Source of the DNA: SIG636 sp045604285
GTDB taxonomy: Bacteria > Bacillota > Clostridia > Oscillospirales > CAG-382
Reading direction: 5' to 3'
Length of the DNA: 29,594 bases
Assembly: GCA_045604285.1 (NCBI GenBank)
Contig: JAZUNS010000059.1
Coordinates: 1 to 29,594 of the forward strand
Below, piece after piece: positions 24,221-29,594 of the stretch. Both the position numbers and the translations under genes were made by a program. Within the stretch, counting starts at the first letter, position 1, and each line of letters starts with the position of its first letter. Below the pieces are notes generated by a model that worked only from the letters and a program-made list of their open reading frames with translations, was not told where the DNA came from and did no database searches.

Positions 24221-25951
24221 TTAGCTTTCTATGTATTCACACATAATCATGTAGTCGGTAGTAGCAACCGTATCATTGCCATCCAAGTCACCGGCTTTGA
24301 AATACATACCGGACAAATCAAATTTGCCCTCTATGTATGTAGTAACGGAAAGCAAGTCGGAAGTGTTCATTGTACCGTCGCTATTCAAGTCGCCGGAAAC
24401 GATTATGGTGTAAGACTCAACGGCAACACCTTCAACAACAAGGTTAACCGTGTATCCGGTACCTATAATACCTGCGTCAACAACATTACCGTTTAAGTCC
24501 TTAACTTGGACGTATTCGGATTCTTCATTAAACATGGAAGTAATATCAGAACCACTGGAACCTATGGTTGCACCAACGAGATATTCACCGTCATAGGAAA
24601 CAGCAGAATCTTTTATTGTCAAAGAGTCGGGATGGAGGGGGACACCGCCATTTACAAGTATGTAACCTGTACCACGGATAGTAGCAGAATCAAGATAAAT
24701 ACCGCAAAGAGTAAGCTTGTCGCCAACAACTATATCTGTGCAATACTCATAGTTAGCATAAGAAGAATGTATTGCAAAGAGGATATTTTTGCCGCTTACG
24801 GTAACGCTCTTAGTTGCATTATACTCGTGAATAGTGTCAACCGTATACGTACCGTCTGCATTGGGCGAGCACGTAAAGGCGCGCCAATACTTAGCTGCAA
24901 AAGTTGACGTGTTGCTTGACGTCCAAATGGTACTGTTGCTCGACGAAGTGGTACCATTTATTTCATTAACAGGTAAATACTCAACATCTGTGGGATATGA
25001 ACCGTAATACGGCCCCATCATTACATTTTTAGTCGTTGTTGCGGAATTGCTTGGACCAACAGCGGTTACGCTGACTACAATATACTTGCCGCTGCTTTGT
25101 GCAGGAATGGTGAAAGAAGTGCCGGTGGTAGAAGAAGAAACTAACGTGGTTGCGGAAGTAGCGCTGATTTCACCGGAATAAAGCTTAGCGCTGTAATTAT
25201 AAGACGTAGCGTTTTTAACTGCAGACCAGCTTACAGAAAGGGAGGAGCCGTAAGCAACGGTGCTGTTAACTGTTACGGTAGGTGCGGTAACTTTATTTGT
25301 GGTAACGGAAGCACCAACCATCTTAAGCATACCGTTAGCAATTGCTTTTGCGTTAGCATCAAAATAATTATCAAATATAGTATTTTCGGAAGCTACGTCA
25401 ATAAAGCCTACTTCGAGAAGAACAGCGGGCATATTTGTATTCTTAAGAACGGTATAAGAAGCAGTCTTTATGCCACGGTTTCTCCAGCAACCGATTGCTG
25501 TAACCTCGTTATGGATATATGTAGCTAAGTTTTTGCTTGTAGTACCGGAGTAATAATAGGTTTCGTAACCAACGCCACCGGCGCCGGAAGCATTTCTATG
25601 AACAGATACGAAATAACTATAGCTGCCGGAATTTGCTGCAGATGCTTTTTCAGAAGGTGAATTGTAAAAATCGGTTATTCTGGTAAAAGCAACGGAATAG
25701 CCGGAATCAATAATGTAACGGCCAACAGCAAGACTAAGCCTAAGTACGTCGTCAGCTTCATGTCTGCTACCCAAACAAGCGCCGGGGTCAGAGCCGCCGT
25801 GACCGGGGTCGATTATAAAAGTTGCAGAAGACTTAGCCTTACCGTTTATATCAACGGGTGCAGCATAAGCATTGGCATCGATGGAAGGTACGATTGCGAT
25901 AATCGAACAAACCATGCAAACGGTAAGAACGAGTGATAGTATCTTTTTCAT
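24221..25951 (-). CDS. Secreted N-acetylmuramoyl-L-alanine amidase with dockerin-like tail
   Basis: 576 residues. A signal peptide (1 to about 30, ending near ANAYA) is followed by a zinc Amidase_3 domain (about 42-213). Its ligands and catalytic residues H51 (DPGHGG), E65 (SRHEAD), H118 (VSVHRN) and E180 (LLEVGF) are intact. It cuts the bond between muramic acid and the stem peptide. Residues about 220-310 look like an Fn3-type sandwich and about 320-510 form an unrecognised beta-rich region. The last 60 residues carry two calcium-loop repeats, GDLNSDGTMNTSDLL and GDLDGNDTVATTDYM, the pattern of a type I dockerin. No cohesin is in the window. AGAAAGGAAC precedes the ATG. Probably cell-wall remodelling outside the cell. 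Confidence 0.88.
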   Translation of the reverse strand: MKKILSLVLTVCMVCSIIAIVPSIDANAYAAPVDINGKAKSSATFIIDPGHGGSDPGACLGSRHEADDVLRLSLAVGRYIIDSGYSVAFTRITDFYNSPSEKASAANSGSYSYFVSVHRNASGAGGVGYETYYYSGTTSKNLATYIHNEVTAIGCWRNRGIKTASYTVLKNTNMPAVLLEVGFIDVASENTIFDNYFDANAKAIANGMLKMVGASVTTNKVTAPTVTVNSTVAYGSSLSVSWSAVKNATSYNYSAKLYSGEISATSATTLVSSSTTGTSFTIPAQSSGKYIVVSVTAVGPSNSATTTKNVMMGPYYGSYPTDVEYLPVNEINGTTSSSNSTIWTSSNTSTFAAKYWRAFTCSPNADGTYTVDTIHEYNATKSVTVSGKNILFAIHSSYANYEYCTDIVVGDKLTLCGIYLDSATIRGTGYILVNGGVPLHPDSLTIKDSAVSYDGEYLVGATIGSSGSDITSMFNEESEYVQVKDLNGNVVDAGIIGTGYTVNLVVEGVAVESYTIIVSGDLNSDGTMNTSDLLSVTTYIEGKFDLSGMYFKAGDLDGNDTVATTDYMIMCEYIES

Positions 25952-25997
25952 GTGTGTACGTTCCTTTCTACGATAACTTTATTGCCAGTATACAATT

Positions 25998-26025
25998 ATT
26001 ATACATCAGTATATAATTATTTCAA
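25998..26025 (-). promoter_or_regulatory. Amidase promoter
   Basis: Leftward TTGAAA (26025-26020), 16-base spacer, TATAAT (26003-25998). The start codon is about 45 bases downstream of the -10. Confidence 0.6.
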
Positions 26026-26086
26026 TTGCTAAATATAACAATATTTTTATATTCACTTTGTTAATAATACACAAAAATGATTTTTG

Positions 26087-26115
26087 TTGACAAAATCAAT
26101 ATGAAGTAATATAAT
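26087..26115 (+). promoter_or_regulatory. Consensus sigma-A promoter of the YfhO gene
   Basis: TTGACA (26087-26092), 17-base spacer, TATAAT (26110-26115): an exact match to consensus at both boxes and in spacing. The ATG is 29 bases beyond the -10, with AGGAGG between. Confidence 0.85.
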
Positions 26116-26144
26116 AATGTTGTTTATATTCAGGAGGCTAAGTT

Positions 26145-29075
26145 ATGCAAAACATATTGGTCCTAAATACCGATAACAAAGTTAAAAAGTATGCTGTAAA
26201 AACAATAGCTGCATTATTGTATATTTTATTTCCGCCCCTTTGGTTACTTGCATTCTTGGGGTGCGGAATATACGGCAAAGTTTTTAAAAGCAAGGTAACA
26301 ACTTTCTTTAACAGATACATACTTCCGCCCGTAGCGGTAATCGGCGTGTTTTTCTTTGTGTATTCGCAGCATAATATATATCCTTTCGGCAATAAAACTA
26401 TTGCGTGGTGCGATATGACACAGCAAGGTGTACCGTATTGGATGAATTTTAAGAGCGTTCTTGAAGGAGAGGACGGACTGTTCTTAAGTATGTCTAACGC
26501 AGCGGGCATGAACGGTTGGTCCTTGATTAAAAGCTTTTTCTTTTACCCGTTCAGTTATCTTGCGCTTATCATAGAAAGACAGTCTATGATGGACGCCGTT
26601 TCGGTGGTACTTGTTCTTAAGCTTGCGGCTTGCAGCGTCACAGCCATGTATTTCTTCAAAACGGCTTTTAAGCGTCTTAATCCTTCGCTTGCAGTTGTTC
26701 TTTCGTTAATGTACAGCTTCTGTGCCTTTGGCTTGATGTATTATCAAATTATCAGATGGCCGGATACTATGTATATCACTCCTTTATTCTTTGCAGGCGT
26801 TTACCGCTTGATTAAGGAAGGAAAAATTGCATTATATTCCATAAGCTTAGCACTGGTAATGAACAATTTTTCCTTTGGCTTTATGACTGTTCTTGCAACA
26901 ATTTTATTCTTTGCGTATTATTTGATTGCAAACAAGAATAATTGTGATAAAACTATAGAGTCAAACGATGCTGTAGCATTTAACTTTGTAATAGGGTCGG
27001 TATTCGCTGCTCTGCTTTGTGCATTTAGTTGGCTAACCTTTTTCGGTGCATATGACAGTTCTGCCAGAGGTATTGATTTGGAAGAAAGCCTTAAAGCGGA
27101 GAGTTTCTTTACTTCCAAAAATACAATATATCCGCTTCTTTTATCGAATGCCTTTATTTTTGTGGGTTTGTTTTCCTTTAAAGGTTATGTTAAAAAGCCG
27201 TTGGAAAAAGCATGCATGTTTCTCTTTGGCATGATGATCATCCCCGTGGTTGTTGAACCGATAAATGCAATGTGGCACGGCGGAAGTTATATGTCTTTTC
27301 CCGGTCGCTACGTATATATTTTGACCTTTGTGGGATTGACAATTGCAGCAGCAGTACTTTCGAGGGAAAAGAACGCAAGTGAAGAGGCTATGCTTGATGC
27401 CCCTGTTAACAGCAGAAAAAAATGGGTAACTTTTTTACTTAACATTTGCACTTGTTACTTACTGTATCTGTTGATAAGCTACGTCTTTGAAAAGCTTTAT
27501 ATTTTCCTGGAAAACAACATTTCTTATCTTGATAATTATTCCACGACCTTGTGGGGTAATGCCGACTCTTATAAACACACTCTTATAATATTCGGCTTTT
27601 TCCTATTTGTGTATGCTGTTTGCTACGCTGTTTACAGATGGAAGCTGATTACCAAACAGGTTCTTGCTATGGTAATGGCAGTGGTTGTAATTTTTGAAGC
27701 TTATTGTGCAATAAGAATATATGTAGTTCCTCCAACAAGCAAAGTGGATACCGAAAGCTTCAGAACTTATGCAGATCTTGGTGGGAAGATCGAGGACGAC
27801 GATTTCTATAGAGTTAAAAACGAAAAATTCCTTGATGCTGCATATAACATTTCAGAAGCAAACTTCCCCGGCGCAATTGGTTATAAATCCATGGGACACT
27901 ATTCTTCTTTAGCCAGCGAGACTTATTTGTATTTCGCAAAGGCGTTGGGATACAGCTCTATGTGGATGAAGATAGAGTCTTTCGGCGGCACTAAATTTTC
28001 CGACGCATTTATGTCGGTTAAATACGGCATAACAAAAGCTGACGACAGCAGTGATGTCGTTTATAAAAACGAACTTTACCAAATCGTACAAAAGGATAAT
28101 TATTTACCCTTAGGCTTGTATTCTTCCGAAACCGATTTGGAAGTTGAACTTACGGATATTACTCGAATAGAACTGCAAGAAATGATCTATGATTCTATCA
28201 CGGGCAATAAATACGATTTATTTGAGGAGCATTCTCCTACAACCTTAAGCAGTGTTACTTATAATAAATCCGGCGATATGTATCACATTGATCCCGGAAG
28301 CGATGCAAAAGGCTCAATGGAATACGTTATAAACATAAAAGGCACCAAAACCTTGTATTTTGACTGCTTTGACAAGTTTAGTAATGAGCTAAGCGAAAAA
28401 ATTTATAACGCTTTTTCCATACATGTCAACGGCAAGAAGGTTAAAAGCAAATATCCGGTTAATAACAACAACGGCATATTGAATTTAGGTACATTCACCG
28501 ATACTACCGTAACGGTTAAGCTTGGTGTTTTGGAAAAGGTTGATTGTCGTTCTTTCGGTGTGTATTCTATGGATGACGAATTGCTTGACACAACCTTGTT
28601 AAGCGTTCCCGCTGCTGAACTTTCAGTAGATGGAAACGAAGTTTACGGAAAGTATACCGCAGAACAAGATGGTGTTTTGGTTGTTGCCGTGCCTTATGAC
28701 AGCGGCTTTGAATGCTTGGTAAACGGCAAGGCGGTTAAAGCTTCCAAAGCGTTTGGCGGCGTTATTGCCGTTCCCGTAACGAAGGGTAGCAACACGATCA
28801 GCCTTAGCTATACTCCTTCGATGTTTTACGAATCATTTGCTTTGGTCATTTTCGGAATTCTTTTAGGCATTGCAGTTTTAGTAATAATTAAGCTTAAGAA
28901 AAAGAATACCGTTTACGAATGGTGTCAAAGCTTAATGGGAACCAAGACTGTTAATGTTCTTTCCATTATTTCTAAGATAGGTACGATTTTAGCATTATTG
29001 GCTGTTATATTCGCAATTTATATTTATCCGATGTTGCTTAAGCTTAGCAACTATACAGAAGTTATCAAAAAATAA
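26145..29075 (+). CDS. YfhO-family multi-pass membrane protein
   Basis: 976 residues. About eleven hydrophobic segments fill the first 520 residues, a large soluble domain spans roughly 530-880, and two more segments end the protein (about 895-920 and 945-968). This is the layout of the YfhO family, GT-C-like proteins linked in Bacillus and Listeria to sugar-decoration of wall or lipoteichoic acid polymers. The first extracellular loop has AWCDMTQQGVPYW (about 87-99), whose aspartate is in the usual GT-C catalytic position, followed by SNAAGMNGW. AGGAGG lies before the ATG. It is monocistronic. Sugar donor and acceptor cannot be told. Confidence 0.87.
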   Translation: MQNILVLNTDNKVKKYAVKTIAALLYILFPPLWLLAFLGCGIYGKVFKSKVTTFFNRYILPPVAVIGVFFFVYSQHNIYPFGNKTIAWCDMTQQGVPYWMNFKSVLEGEDGLFLSMSNAAGMNGWSLIKSFFFYPFSYLALIIERQSMMDAVSVVLVLKLAACSVTAMYFFKTAFKRLNPSLAVVLSLMYSFCAFGLMYYQIIRWPDTMYITPLFFAGVYRLIKEGKIALYSISLALVMNNFSFGFMTVLATILFFAYYLIANKNNCDKTIESNDAVAFNFVIGSVFAALLCAFSWLTFFGAYDSSARGIDLEESLKAESFFTSKNTIYPLLLSNAFIFVGLFSFKGYVKKPLEKACMFLFGMMIIPVVVEPINAMWHGGSYMSFPGRYVYILTFVGLTIAAAVLSREKNASEEAMLDAPVNSRKKWVTFLLNICTCYLLYLLISYVFEKLYIFLENNISYLDNYSTTLWGNADSYKHTLIIFGFFLFVYAVCYAVYRWKLITKQVLAMVMAVVVIFEAYCAIRIYVVPPTSKVDTESFRTYADLGGKIEDDDFYRVKNEKFLDAAYNISEANFPGAIGYKSMGHYSSLASETYLYFAKALGYSSMWMKIESFGGTKFSDAFMSVKYGITKADDSSDVVYKNELYQIVQKDNYLPLGLYSSETDLEVELTDITRIELQEMIYDSITGNKYDLFEEHSPTTLSSVTYNKSGDMYHIDPGSDAKGSMEYVINIKGTKTLYFDCFDKFSNELSEKIYNAFSIHVNGKKVKSKYPVNNNNGILNLGTFTDTTVTVKLGVLEKVDCRSFGVYSMDDELLDTTLLSVPAAELSVDGNEVYGKYTAEQDGVLVVAVPYDSGFECLVNGKAVKASKAFGGVIAVPVTKGSNTISLSYTPSMFYESFALVIFGILLGIAVLVIIKLKKKNTVYEWCQSLMGTKTVNVLSIISKIGTILALLAVIFAIYIYPMLLKLSNYTEVIKK

Positions 29076-29079
29076 AACG

Positions 29080-29110
29080 AAGGCTGTTGCAAGTAGCAAC
29101 AGCCTTTCTT
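29080..29110 (+). terminator. Bidirectional terminator, YfhO gene versus yfbR
   Basis: AAGGCTGTTGC (29080-29090) pairs perfectly with GCAACAGCCTT (29096-29106) over a 5-base loop. TTTCTTT follows on the plus strand and TTCGTTTTATTTTTT on the minus strand. Confidence 0.85.
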
Positions 29111-29423
29111 TAAAGCGATATATTATCCAGCGGCTGGAAAAAAGCATCTAAAAAATTCTCCATGAAATACTTAAGCTCAGGACAATTCATCTCGTCAAGC
29201 GCCTTTTTCGTGGCAACAACTGCATGGGCAAATTCAACATTGCCGCTGTGTTCTTCATTAATGCACTTTATATATGCACAAAGCTTGTCGGCGGCTTTGA
29301 TTATATGCTTTTCATCGTCGTTCATTTCAAAAGTGCCGTTATAATAATCCTGCATTTCAGGAGGAAGAAGTGACAGCACCTTTTCTTGCGCACACTTTTC
29401 AACGTTAGCGTAGGCGCTTCTTA
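29110..29423 (-). CDS. yfbR: YfbR-like 5'-deoxynucleotidase, C-terminal part only
   Basis: 103 genuine residues survive, from RSAYANVEKCAQEK to PLDNISL. They match the C-terminal half of the HD-domain 5'-deoxynucleotidase YfbR, which removes phosphate from deoxynucleoside monophosphates. IIKAADKLCAYIKCINEE corresponds to VKQADALCAYLKCLEE of the E. coli protein, and ELKYFMENF to EMDYFMEIF. The N-terminal half with the metal-binding HD residues is missing because genomic sequence stops at 29423. The frame stays open to 29550 only by chance through the adapter insert; the ATG there and the apparent internal duplication are not real. The length of the adapter-plus-repeat unit, 171 bases, is a multiple of three and hides the break. 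Confidence 0.85.
29337..29423 (+). repeat. First copy of an 87-base exact repeat (genuine)
   Basis: Identical over all 87 bases to 29508-29594. This copy is joined leftward to real genomic sequence in the yfbR frame. Confidence 0.95.
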
Positions 29424-29507
29424 AAGTCGGATCGTAGCCATGTCGTTCTGTGAGCCAAGGAGTTGGGGAAACATGTTGTCTTCCTAAGACCGCTTGGCCT
29501 CCGACTT
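29424..29507. other. MGI/BGI sequencing adapter with sample index (artefact)
   Basis: 84 bases of library adapter. Positions 29424-29465 (42 bases, starting AAGTCGGATCGTAGCC and ending CCAAGGAGTTG) match the MGI read-2 adapter as I remember it. Positions 29466-29475 (GGGAAACATG) occupy the 10-base index slot. Positions 29476-29507 (32 bases, starting TTGTCTTCCTAAG and ending CCTCCGACTT) are the reverse complement of the read-1 adapter. The lengths 42+10+32 account for every base between the two copies of the repeat. Not genomic. Confidence 0.95.
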
Positions 29508-29594
29508 CGTTATAATAATCCTGCATTTCAGGAGGAAGAAGTGACAGCACCTTTTCTTGCGCACACTTTTCAACGTTAGCGTAGGCGCTTCTTA
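29508..29594 (+). repeat. Second copy of the 87-base repeat (artefact)
   Basis: An exact copy of 29337-29423 that ends on the last base of the window. With the 84-base adapter it makes a 171-base unit: one library fragment of 87 bases in a circle, read past its adapter and back into itself. It should be removed with the adapter. Confidence 0.92.

Noticed and set aside
29424..29507. Fold-back 84-base insert (AAGTCGGA...TCCGACTT, GCCAAG...CTTGGC) as a new mobile repeat or small RNA
   Set aside because: The inverted ends are the shared ends of the two library adapters; lengths and index slot fit exactly, so it is technical.
29110..29550. 146-residue protein with a tandem duplication
   Set aside because: The second copy and the linker come from the adapter chimera; only residues encoded by 29110-29421 are genomic.
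1..29594. tRNA, rRNA, CRISPR array or prophage
   Set aside because: No cloverleaf, rRNA signature, regularly spaced repeats or phage structural genes were seen on either strand.

Overview
This window looks like chromosomal DNA of an anaerobic, probably gut-associated clostridium (Firmicutes, Clostridia) and is most likely a metagenomic contig. Supporting signs are bifunctional AdhE, class II aldolase beside a pyrophosphate-type phosphofructokinase, a short HisG with HisZ, YfhO, a dockerin-bearing wall amidase, strong GGAGG ribosome sites with some TTG starts, and sigma-A promoters close to TTGACA-N17-TATAAT. No rRNA, tRNA, CRISPR array or prophage was seen.

Layout. Positions 1-371 hold no sizeable gene: two abutting hairpins overlap a 24-codon ORF, followed by a homopolymer block and two intrinsic terminators. 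Positions 372-4933 (minus) carry adhE translationally coupled to an APH/choline-kinase-fold phosphotransferase, then fba. A pyrophosphate-type pfp diverges from fba at 5114-6346. Positions 6374-11913 are an accessory stretch: a minus-strand PAS/degenerate histidine-kinase-like protein, a macrodomain protein with an extra C-terminal helical module, a small VWA protein, an IS1182-family insertion sequence sitting in a palindromic target, and a TPR-like orphan. Positions 12133-14955 encode the TrkA/TrkH potassium system. Positions 15142-23192 hold a complete ten-gene histidine operon (hisZ-G-D-C-B-H-A-F-IE plus a PHP histidinol phosphatase) behind two tandem promoters. Then come a DUF378-type membrane protein (minus), trmB, a secreted amidase with a dockerin-like tail (minus), a large YfhO-family membrane protein, and the C-terminal part of a YfbR-like 5'-deoxynucleotidase (minus).

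The right end is not natural sequence. Positions 29424-29507 match, from memory, the two MGI/BGI (DNBSEQ) library adapters around a 10-base sample index, and 29508-29594 is an exact second copy of 29337-29423. This is a read through a small circularised library molecule, so genuine genome sequence ends at 29423.

The central-metabolism genes fit a fermenter: PPi-dependent glycolysis (Pfp, Fba) feeds acetyl-CoA to ethanol through AdhE. The best candidates for something undescribed are the macrodomain-plus-module/VWA pair and its PAS neighbour, the AdhE-phosphotransferase coupling, and the structured left edge.
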